Origin: Propionivibrio dicarboxylicus
Lineage (GTDB): Bacteria > Pseudomonadota > Gammaproteobacteria > Burkholderiales > Rhodocyclaceae
Length of the DNA stretch: 64,000 nucleotides
Direction of reading: 5' to 3'
Assembly (NCBI RefSeq): GCF_900099695.1
Contig: NZ_FNCY01000003.1
Span: 1 to 64,000, forward strand
The notes under the pieces are model-generated. The model made no database searches, was not told the origin of the DNA, and saw only the letters and a program-made list of their open reading frames with translations. Each line of letters starts with the position of its first letter. Within the stretch, counting starts at the first letter, position 1. The position numbers were made by a program, and so were the translations under genes. Shown piece by piece: positions 1 to 7,434 of this stretch.

Positions 1-317
1 TAAAGGTCGTCGCTGAATAAGCCGGGATCGACGCGGTAGACATAGAACGTTCCGCGATATTCGCTGACCTTGTAGAGGTTCTCGGATGGCCGGCAATCCT
101 TAACCACCAGTTTCTTCGCTCCTCCCTTGTTGATTGCCGACAGATTTGTCTGGAATCCCTGAGGGACAGGAACGCGACTGAAGTCCGCGCGAGGAATCAG
201 TGTGTAGTCGTGCGTGACGACCGAAGAGACGTCCTCTGGCACGACATCGACGATGCGGGAGTCGTGGCTGACTTGGCGAGCCTGTCCGTCGATGACAACA
301 AGTTTGGGTTTGGCCAT
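1..317 (-). CDS. Hypothetical protein, N-terminal part (runs off left edge)
   Basis: The first 105 codons of a minus-strand gene are visible; no stop occurs before the window edge. It begins with ATG at 317, preceded by a strong AGGAGGA ribosome site. The product starts MAKPKLVVIDGQARQV and has no signal peptide or membrane segment in the visible part. Residues 75-105 look like alternating beta strands (KVSEYRGTFYVYRVDPG). I do not recognise the family. It is divergent from the phage-type RNA polymerase gene, with the repeated regulatory segment 456-840 between them, so it may share control with that system. The zinc-ribbon gene at 20116-20334 holds the equivalent position beside the second repeat copy. 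Confidence 0.75.
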   Translation of the reverse strand, partial: MAKPKLVVIDGQARQVSHDSRIVDVVPEDVSSVVTHDYTLIPRADFSRVPVPQGFQTNLSAINKGGAKKLVVKDCRPSENLYKVSEYRGTFYVYRVDPGLFSDDL

Positions 318-469
318 GATGATTCCTCCTGTAAGGGACGTGATGGGCGAAAGATCCGCGAGTGTCGTGATGGCGAAGCGAACTCGCCATGCGTCAAACA
401 ACACGCGATCAAATCGAAATGGGGCGTATTTGCCTTGAGATCAAATCTCTTGAAAACGACCGACAGGAG

Positions 470-485
470 CTCTACGCGGGTAGAG
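470..485. promoter_or_regulatory. Perfect 6-bp palindrome, possible operator or hairpin
   Basis: CTCTAC-GCGG-GTAGAG forms a perfect 6-bp inverted repeat with a 4-base centre. It is preserved exactly in the second repeat copy at 20446-20461, although flanking bases differ. It lies near the start of the conserved block, on the side of the minus-strand gene. It could be a repressor site or an RNA hairpin; the sequence alone cannot decide. Confidence 0.45.
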
Positions 486-765
486 ATGGAACGAGCAGCA
501 CAACGGGGATATTGCGTCTGAGATTGGGGTGAAGCGGCAGGGCTTCATGGAAGACGCATCGAGGAAGAAACGCTTTGCCACCGATTCAGGCAAGAAGCCA
601 GGAAAACGAACAGCAAAGGAAAAGCGATTGACCAACCATCGGGTCAATCTAAGACAGCGGAACAATACTCGGGACGAGTATGACGCTGAACTGTATGCCG
701 TGTCTTGAGCACAGCGGAGGGGTGACAACAAAACAGGAACAACGCAGCCACGCCGCATTCTTCTT

Positions 766-782
766 TCTAGTGGGGCTAATTA
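766..782 (-). promoter_or_regulatory. Possible T7-class promoter-like element (speculative)
   Basis: Read on the minus strand, TAATTAGCCCCACTAGA matches the T7 consensus TAATACGACTCACTATA at 12 of 17 positions, including TAAT and the CACTA core. It sits in the most conserved part of the repeat and points leftwards, towards the gene starting at 317. Copy 2 (20742-20758) reads TAATTAGCCCTACTAGA, 11 of 17. The match is suggestive only; a partial match somewhere in a few hundred bases is not rare. Confidence 0.25.
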
Positions 783-840
783 CTATTCCTGGCCGTAAAT
801 ATTTGTTATTGTGAGAATTAACTGGACACAGGGAGGACAT

Positions 841-3800
841 ATGAATAATTCGTCTCATGTATTCGATACGGCCACGGGGGAAGATAACTCGCCGGAGACG
901 CTCGACCAACTGAAGATGCAAAAGCAGTTTCAAAGAGAAAGATCGATCGGCATCAGGAAAATCGAGCGATTCGTTTCCAAAAAAAGTAAAGGGAAAGGCT
1001 CCCTTGAATTTCGCTCACGCGAGTTACTTGAACAAGCGATCCTGACACTCTTATTGGGTGATAAGCCGAAAGAAAATGAAACGATTGGGGATCTAAGAAC
1101 GCATCTGCGCGAAAATATTCTCGCTCCGGTACAAACCGCTCTCAAAGAATTGCTTGAGCCCAAACGCGGCAAGCCGAGCAATCTTCGAACATTCTGGTCC
1201 CTTCTCGAATTGCCGGAGCAGAGCAATCAGGAGCAGTCATCGCCGGGGCAGAGCAATCAGGTTAAGTTGTCGCCCGAGCAGATTCAGTTTTCTGCATTTA
1301 CGGAGATTGTTTTCCTGGGAACACTCAATGAAATGCTTGTGAGTGTCATGACGACGCAAAGTGACTCCGGAACTGACAATGAAGGCTTCTCCGCCGATCT
1401 CGATGATTCCGGCAATGACGAAGACAACGACGCTATCGATTCAAAATCGGCTCTTGACTCCGGTACTGATTGGCCTTGGATGCCAGAACGACAGCTTTAC
1501 CAGAGAGTTTGGCAATCCTTCTTGCTCAACATGATTGACTGGCTCTCTCAGGGCGAGGTACGGATCCCCACGTGGTTAATGGATTCCGGAAAAGCCAATG
1601 CCAGTGGGAACGGCGATTTCCTTGATATTGATTTCGAGTCCCGGCTGGAAAAGGCATTTGAAAACGCCTTGCAAGCCCCTGTTCGTCCGCGTGAACACAA
1701 ACGCCCCTCCGCTCTTGCGAAAGCACGTGCCATATCGCTTTCAACCGCGACTGAGGACGAACAGCCCCCCCTGGACCGAGTTGCCAAGCCATTCAGCGAG
1801 GCCGCAGAAGAGTTTTCGACGGCGCTCGTGAATCTGGTCGCATCCGTTGCACGAGAAGGGGATGGTAATTTTCCTTGGTTTGATCGTAGAACCCCCCCGA
1901 TGCCGGACGGAGAGGTGATGTGGCAAAACCTGCGGGCATCTTGGGTGCCTACGCCATGGTTGCTAGATCGCATCAACAAAATATCCAACACACCGGAAAT
2001 TTACTCGGTTCCGGTCAATGCGCCATTGATTGTCCCACCAAAAAAATGGGAAATGGGGGCCCTCCACCGGGGGGGGTACTACTTGAGGCGAGTCGGGTTC
2101 TACAAGTTTTATCTCAAGAACGACCGAATCCGCGATTTTCTTCAGATTTGTCGCACCCCGGAAATTAGCCCGGTACTTGATACAGTCAACCGAATTCAAT
2201 CGACGCCATTTCGCATCAACCAACGGGTGTGGGCTGTCGTTGCCACGCTACTCTCTCGCGTCGATTTGCTCACGAAAAAGGGGAAACGAAAAGAACCACC
2301 GGCGTTGGGCTACGATGACTACCTCAAGACGAAATTTGCGCCGAAAGCGTTTGACGCCGAACAAAAGGAAAGAGGTGGAGATAGATTACGTTGGCGACTG
2401 ACCAGGAACGTGGTCGAAGAGCTTGCCTGCCGAAATGAGAACAATGACGAAGGGAAGTCTTTCTATTTCGCTTATAACGCAGATACGCGTGGCCGACTTT
2501 ACCCCATGGCTCAATGGCTCTCACCGCAAGGCGAAGACTTGTCGAAAGCATTGCTTGAGTTCGCAAACGGCAAAACAATTACAGCGCATGGTGCGGACTA
2601 TCTCGCGGTGCATGGAAGCCAACAAGTTCGCTTCGAGCAAATCCTCCAAGACTTGGGAATCGAGGAAGAGCGACCGCTAACCCGTGATGAGCGGCTTGCC
2701 TGGATAAAAAAACAGGAGAAAAATATCCGCAACTTCGCGGCCAACCCACTTGAAAACCTGGGCTGGACGAAGGCTAAGAACCCCTATTCGTACCTTGCTT
2801 TTTGCTTTGCCTGGGCAGACTACCTTGACCACGGCCCCCAAGTCATCAGTCACCTTCCCGTCCACGTCGATGGCGTTTGCAATGGGCTACAACACATTGC
2901 AGCTCTGACAGGAGATCCAGTACTTATCTCGGCAACCAACCTGTTGCCAGGGCCTCCGCAGGATATATATCTACAAGTAAAAAAACTTGTGCAAAGCCAA
3001 ATTGACAAGAAAGCGTCCGAAGATCTTTATGCATCCTTCGCTAGCGCGCACAGTTTGATAGATCGGGATATGGCAAAAGACGTTGTAATGATCATTCCGT
3101 ACGGCGCAGGCGATTCCGGAACGATCAAGGCAATTTGTGAAAGTCTGCAAAAACGAATGTTTCCAAAAGAACGCGGTATCGTCAAACCCACGCAATTGGG
3201 AGAGACATTCAGTCAATTCCTGCTTGAGAATTTTGCTGAAAGCATGACAAAGGTGGTGGATGAGAATAACCGCAAAATAAACCCTTTGCTGATTCACCTG
3301 ACTAAATTGGCAGAGTCTATTGCTTTGGCATTCAGCGCGCAATTGACGAAGAAATTCCCATCAATTGGAAAATTCAAGCGAGAACTTGTGTCATCTGCAA
3401 AGGCTGTTATTTGCAGTGGGCAGCCCATGTTGTGGCAGGCACCGTCTGGTCTGCCCGTGATTCAACGCGCTTTCAGAACGAGCAAGACCATTATTGATTG
3501 TCGCATCACCAGTCCGACGTTTGGATTTGTCGATTTAAGCGCAAAAAAATACGTAAAATTCCATAACCGCATAAAATTCACCGGGCAGCGAATCTCCAAT
3601 GATGTTCATGAACGTTATCAGCAATCAGGAATACTGCCGAATTTTATTCACAGCATGGACAGCACCCATCTTGTTAAGACGATCCAACTTGCTACAGTTC
3701 GCGGCATAAGTGACTTTACGGTTATTCATGACTCCTTTGGCGTCCACGCTGCTGACTTGCCGGTCCTTTCCGAGTGTATTCGGGAAGCATTTATCAGCAT

Positions 3801-4278
3801 GTACAATGGTTCAGCCAAGATGCGCACAGGCTCGGAGCCATCTCCTTTCACCAGATTCCTTCAATGGTGCGCTGTTTTAAGTATTGCTGCTCGTGCTCCA
3901 TCTATACCAGTTGAACAGTTTAGGGACCATATCAAGCTCTCAGAGACCGAAAAGGCTATCTACAATATGGTCGCTGGTTGGGCGGGCAGGGACTCGGTTA
4001 TAGCAAACCAATTGGCATGTGAAGCAACTACGCTGGCTGAAATTGTGAAAATAGCCACTCAAAAGAAATGGGAAAAAGAAAAAGGCGATGCGGCTAAGAA
4101 CGGCGCCGAAGCCATCAAGAAAATCGATACGCAGATCGAAAAGGAGCAAGCTGAATTGCGGCGAGCAATTGACAAATTGATGATTTTTGCATCGGATAGA
4201 ATTGACTTGGAATGGCCAAGTCAAAGCGCGCTACCGGATCTATCAACGTGCAAAGATTCTTTGTATTTCTTCGCATGA
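841..4278 (+). CDS. Single-subunit (T7/mitochondrial-type) DNA-directed RNA polymerase
   Basis: A 1145-residue polymerase; T7 RNAP has 883. ATG 841 is chosen over GTG 811 because it follows GGGAGG at 831-836. Family motifs are in order: NADTRGRLYP (R550), palm aspartate in HVDGVCNGLQH (D677), the fingers R742-x3-K746-x7-Y754-G with exact T7 spacing, and IHDSFG (D964). These correspond to T7 D537, R627/K631/Y639 and D812. The N-terminal part is longer than in T7 and has an acidic, Asp/Ser-rich linker near residues 175-220. About 110 extra residues, largely charged and probably coiled coil, lie between the last motif and the C-terminus, which still ends in SLYFFA like the essential FAFA foot of T7. 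It heads a plus-strand gene array with no phage structural genes nearby. An active enzyme is likely; its promoter and role are unknown. Confidence 0.95.
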   Translation: MNNSSHVFDTATGEDNSPETLDQLKMQKQFQRERSIGIRKIERFVSKKSKGKGSLEFRSRELLEQAILTLLLGDKPKENETIGDLRTHLRENILAPVQTALKELLEPKRGKPSNLRTFWSLLELPEQSNQEQSSPGQSNQVKLSPEQIQFSAFTEIVFLGTLNEMLVSVMTTQSDSGTDNEGFSADLDDSGNDEDNDAIDSKSALDSGTDWPWMPERQLYQRVWQSFLLNMIDWLSQGEVRIPTWLMDSGKANASGNGDFLDIDFESRLEKAFENALQAPVRPREHKRPSALAKARAISLSTATEDEQPPLDRVAKPFSEAAEEFSTALVNLVASVAREGDGNFPWFDRRTPPMPDGEVMWQNLRASWVPTPWLLDRINKISNTPEIYSVPVNAPLIVPPKKWEMGALHRGGYYLRRVGFYKFYLKNDRIRDFLQICRTPEISPVLDTVNRIQSTPFRINQRVWAVVATLLSRVDLLTKKGKRKEPPALGYDDYLKTKFAPKAFDAEQKERGGDRLRWRLTRNVVEELACRNENNDEGKSFYFAYNADTRGRLYPMAQWLSPQGEDLSKALLEFANGKTITAHGADYLAVHGSQQVRFEQILQDLGIEEERPLTRDERLAWIKKQEKNIRNFAANPLENLGWTKAKNPYSYLAFCFAWADYLDHGPQVISHLPVHVDGVCNGLQHIAALTGDPVLISATNLLPGPPQDIYLQVKKLVQSQIDKKASEDLYASFASAHSLIDRDMAKDVVMIIPYGAGDSGTIKAICESLQKRMFPKERGIVKPTQLGETFSQFLLENFAESMTKVVDENNRKINPLLIHLTKLAESIALAFSAQLTKKFPSIGKFKRELVSSAKAVICSGQPMLWQAPSGLPVIQRAFRTSKTIIDCRITSPTFGFVDLSAKKYVKFHNRIKFTGQRISNDVHERYQQSGILPNFIHSMDSTHLVKTIQLATVRGISDFTVIHDSFGVHAADLPVLSECIREAFISMYNGSAKMRTGSEPSPFTRFLQWCAVLSIAARAPSIPVEQFRDHIKLSETEKAIYNMVAGWAGRDSVIANQLACEATTLAEIVKIATQKKWEKEKGDAAKNGAEAIKKIDTQIEKEQAELRRAIDKLMIFASDRIDLEWPSQSALPDLSTCKDSLYFFA

Positions 4279-4281
4279 TTG

Positions 4282-4416
4282 ATGGGAAAGGGAGAGACTA
4301 ACAACATCAAGAAATTTCTGGTATTTGCGTCTGACTACATCGAACTCGATTGGCCTGTTGGAGGGGATTTAATAGATCTTGCTCTACGCAATATCTCGAC
4401 GTATTTCTTTCCCTGA
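4282..4416 (+). CDS. 44-residue ORF duplicating the C-terminal foot segment of the RNA polymerase
   Basis: The ORF starts three bases after the polymerase stop codon and encodes 44 residues. KKFLVFASDYIELDWP followed by ...STYFFP aligns with the polymerase tail DKLMIFASDRIDLEWP followed by ...DSLYFFA. It therefore looks like a tandem duplicate of the last ~36 residues of the polymerase. No separate ribosome site is visible, so translation would depend on reinitiation after the TGA at 4276-4278. It could be an expressed small subunit or regulator that mimics the active-site foot, an alternative tail reached by readthrough or recombination, or a non-functional relic. Nucleotide divergence with retained reading frame and hydrophobic pattern argues against a very recent accident. 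Confidence 0.55.
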   Translation: MGKGETNNIKKFLVFASDYIELDWPVGGDLIDLALRNISTYFFP

Positions 4417-4572
4417 AACGAAGCCGACTCAGTCAAAGGTACAAATAGAATGGGTTGGTACTTAAAAAATGCGACTAGCTCATCAGGCGACAAGACTGTC
4501 AGCCGTTCGTTCGGATCAGTACGGAAATAGGCGAATTTTGCGGCTTGGATAATTTCCATAATAGGTAAAACA

Positions 4573-7191
4573 ATGACAAATTCCTTGGTCAATCCAGCAC
4601 CGGTTTGTTGCTCAGGAGTGAAGAACGAAAGACAGGCGGATAATGGTCATGCGGCAGCGGAGGCCGTTACCGAAAACACCTGCCCGGTACCCGGTGGGGC
4701 AGCGAATGTCGAACAAATCACGTCTGAAACGATTTGTTCGGTCACGGTGCCGGAAGATGGTTTGGCGATCTATGTTAGCGGTGCGGACAAAGACCAAGCC
4801 TCTACAAAACCGGCGGTGTTGCCCTATCCAGGCCAAGTGGCATCGGTGCATCCGGAAACGACAGTACCAACGGTCGGCAAAATTCTATTTGAAATCCAGA
4901 AATTCGCGTCGTGGGATGGTGACCACTCGGTAGATATCCAGCGCTGTACAGATGAACTTTTGCGGTGGCACCCTGGAAACGAGGGACAAATCGTCGAAAG
5001 AATAAAGAAAGGTAAAGAGATCAAAGTGCGGCTGGCTGCGATCTACAACGCCGCCTACAATTCTGGGGGACAGAGCGATGCAGCCAAGAAGGCATTGGAT
5101 TCGTTTTGTAAACTAGTCCCCTACCTCAAGGACAAAGGGGTAAGGGCGTTACATAGTGGTGATGCCGCATACCGTCGAAGAGAAGAAACGCAACGCAGAA
5201 AGGAGTCCGGCAAGCTGACCAATGTGGTTCCGCCGCAGCTGGTCCAACGGTCAGTTTTGCTCCCCAGCATCGCTCCGCAATCGCGGGCCTTTGCTCCCGT
5301 ACCGAGAAACGGAATGCATCCCCAAGACATTCGTCGGCAAAAGCCAGCGCCCGCATGCTCGCTGGTGATTGATGAAACCGGAAGTCTTTTTTCCGACGAG
5401 GCGCTGGAGTTGTCGGCCACGAATCATAAAGTCGGGCGATGGGTGGCGTTGCTAGTTCCCGATCAAGGACACGGTCTGCCTAAGCTGCGTCCGGGGTGGC
5501 ACGCAGAGGAAGAATCCCTCGAAGAACAAGACCGAGTGGTTCAGGCCGTCCTGAATGCGAATGTTGGCGTTTTCGGGTTGACGGTGCAGCAAATTCCAGT
5601 CAGCACAGACGAACGCTGGGCGGCTGGGGTATTAAGTATGATTGACTGGGTGTTGCGTCTGTTACCGCTTGACGGTCCGACCTCGCTCAAGGTCAAGATA
5701 GAGAATCGGGATGTGTTTGCACCCCGGATGGAATGGAAGGCGATCGAAAGCGATGCTATTCGGCGTCTAGCCTTGGCATATCCGGAACGTGCACGCCTGA
5801 TCAGTCTGGACATTCTTGTTATCGACAAGGCGGGTTCTCCGTTTAATGGATTTGTCGATGCATTGGCATTTACCTGGGGAAGCCCCAACGAGGCCTCACG
5901 TGCCCGCCTCGAAGCGACCCAATTGCGTGGCAGGTGTTTCCTCGAAGGAAATACCGAACAACTCTTGCGTGCTTGGGAGTGGCTCGACCGGGGTATCATG
6001 ATTCGCTCACAGGACTGGAGTCGCTTGCTAGATCAGCCGGATGTGGGAACTCCCGGCAGTCTGACGACGACGATTCTTCAACGTTTGGGCGATTCGTACA
6101 GATCTGACGAGGTGCTCTGGCAACAATTAGTTGCCGAGGTCTGCAATCACCTTGATAGTAAGGCGATTGACATTGGCGTGTTGTCAAAACAAGTCAATTG
6201 GCTTGAAGAATTCCGCCCGGTCGATGGCAAAATCCCGCCCCGGTTGCGCTTGTTGTGGCTAACGGCGCGTCTAGCCAATGCAAATCATCTAGGTGGGCTT
6301 GAGCAGGAATGGATGAAGGAGATGGAAGACCTTTGCCAGCGGTTAATGGATGAAGATGCTCCGTTGGTTTGCTGGGCACAACTGCATCTGGCAGTGACGG
6401 CAACCAATCGATTCGATTTTGCAAGCGCGTCGCAGTTATTACAGCATTGGCGGTCTATTTCTTGTCAGGTACCGGGGCTGCGGTACTGGGCTCAGGTACA
6501 TTCCAGCCTCGGGCAGCATGCAGCTTTTCTGAATTCGCCAAAATCTGCGCAGGAAGCGTTCGAGCTTGCGATCAACGCGTTTGGGAGACTCAGCGATGAC
6601 GATCAGCGGCGCAAGGACGTTCTGCAAACGGCGACTTACAGGGCGCTGGTCGATGTTGAATATGGCGAAGCAGATGAGGCTCGCAAGGCCGTCGAATTTG
6701 TGATCGGGCCGATAGTTGAAGCAATCGATCGCCTAGCAGTGAGTGATGCGCCCGCTAACAAGTATCACCATCATCTGTTGATGCGATGGTTGATCGGTCG
6801 GGGGAACGCGAACGAACGGGCCGCTTATGTCTCAAAGCGCTTATCATGGCAATGCGGTGATGGGCACCCATGGCCACTAATTGAGCTTTACCGCGGGATG
6901 TTGTTGGTAGACTCAGACAAGCCGGAGGCGTGCAGGCACGCCATTAAGGCCTATGAACTCGCGAGTGGCAACTTTCAAGGGCCAGTGGTTCGATTGATAG
7001 GCGCGTGCTGCCGTGCAGTGGCGATGGCGTGGGGCGAAGCGTGGCCCGAAGGGCCTGCGGTGATTAGTACGCTTGAAGGGCAATTACCGGCAGCGAACGA
7101 ATACATAGTCCATTTGCGGCGTTTCCTGGCGGAACCGTCAGGGCATCCGATGGAAATGTTACAGAAGGTTTTACCGTTTAATTTTCACTGA
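4573..7191 (+). CDS. Large protein A: RNase H/DUF3800-like core with helical repeat C-terminus
   Basis: An 872-residue protein, paralogous to the next gene over residues ~110-872. The first ~100 residues are low-complexity and specific to this copy. The centre carries VIDETG (D267), VKIENRD (E377) and GFVDALAFTWGS (D429). Both paralogues keep this Asp/Glu/Asp order and the 52-residue Glu-Asp spacing. Strand/helix order and the opening DETG resemble DUF3800-type RNase H-fold proteins (typical DESG start, late helix with Asp), so a metal-dependent nuclease is my inference. The remainder is helical and TPR-like, for example YWAQVHSSLGQHAAF near residue 640. Both paralogues end in an identical VLPFNF-type tail. 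No signal peptide or membrane segment is seen. It follows the RNA polymerase by 294 bp and is probably part of the same system. Confidence 0.85.
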   Translation: MTNSLVNPAPVCCSGVKNERQADNGHAAAEAVTENTCPVPGGAANVEQITSETICSVTVPEDGLAIYVSGADKDQASTKPAVLPYPGQVASVHPETTVPTVGKILFEIQKFASWDGDHSVDIQRCTDELLRWHPGNEGQIVERIKKGKEIKVRLAAIYNAAYNSGGQSDAAKKALDSFCKLVPYLKDKGVRALHSGDAAYRRREETQRRKESGKLTNVVPPQLVQRSVLLPSIAPQSRAFAPVPRNGMHPQDIRRQKPAPACSLVIDETGSLFSDEALELSATNHKVGRWVALLVPDQGHGLPKLRPGWHAEEESLEEQDRVVQAVLNANVGVFGLTVQQIPVSTDERWAAGVLSMIDWVLRLLPLDGPTSLKVKIENRDVFAPRMEWKAIESDAIRRLALAYPERARLISLDILVIDKAGSPFNGFVDALAFTWGSPNEASRARLEATQLRGRCFLEGNTEQLLRAWEWLDRGIMIRSQDWSRLLDQPDVGTPGSLTTTILQRLGDSYRSDEVLWQQLVAEVCNHLDSKAIDIGVLSKQVNWLEEFRPVDGKIPPRLRLLWLTARLANANHLGGLEQEWMKEMEDLCQRLMDEDAPLVCWAQLHLAVTATNRFDFASASQLLQHWRSISCQVPGLRYWAQVHSSLGQHAAFLNSPKSAQEAFELAINAFGRLSDDDQRRKDVLQTATYRALVDVEYGEADEARKAVEFVIGPIVEAIDRLAVSDAPANKYHHHLLMRWLIGRGNANERAAYVSKRLSWQCGDGHPWPLIELYRGMLLVDSDKPEACRHAIKAYELASGNFQGPVVRLIGACCRAVAMAWGEAWPEGPAVISTLEGQLPAANEYIVHLRRFLAEPSGHPMEMLQKVLPFNFH

Positions 7192-7344
7192 CTCCCTGTG
7201 AAAAAGGCGGCGTTCTGCCACGCCACCTTGTTTCCTCGGCGTAAGAGATGACTTGCCACTGAACGTTGATCAAGCGCTGGATTTTCATCAATTTCTTAAG
7301 TAATTTCAGCTGCAAACTATTGCCAAGTCCACTTACAATCCTAA

Positions 7345-7374
7345 TTGTCATAATTTGAGTGCAGTTAATATAAC
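7345..7374 (+). promoter_or_regulatory. Putative sigma-70 promoter for protein B gene
   Basis: TTGTCA (7345-7350) and TATAAC (7369-7374) are separated by 18 bases; each matches its consensus at 5 of 6 positions. The site lies in the 243-bp gap between the two paralogues, about 60 bp before the start codon at 7435. This suggests that protein B can be transcribed independently of the polymerase gene. Confidence 0.45.
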
Positions 7375-7434
7375 TTAGTTATCGAAGTATTTTTTTCGTT
7401 CAGCACTAGGCAGACAACTCGTCCAGGAGGATAT

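Larger units (their letters stand above)
456..840. repeat. Direct repeat copy 1, divergent regulatory segment upstream of phage-type RNAP
   Basis: This segment of about 385 bp recurs in the same orientation at 20432-20819. The best conserved blocks are the hairpin CTCTAC-GCGG-GTAGAG (470-485), the stretch around 535-585 (including CGCATCGAGGAAGAAACGC), and roughly 85 bp at 698-784. The two copies stay alignable to a GGAGG ribosome site and ATATG start. In this copy that start is the RNA polymerase gene; in the other, ATG is followed at once by TGA. A 53-codon basic reading frame (547-708) begins with 13 residues similar to copy 2, but the frames then diverge, so I do not call it a gene. Likely roles are a divergent promoter/operator region or a non-coding RNA. 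Confidence 0.85.
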
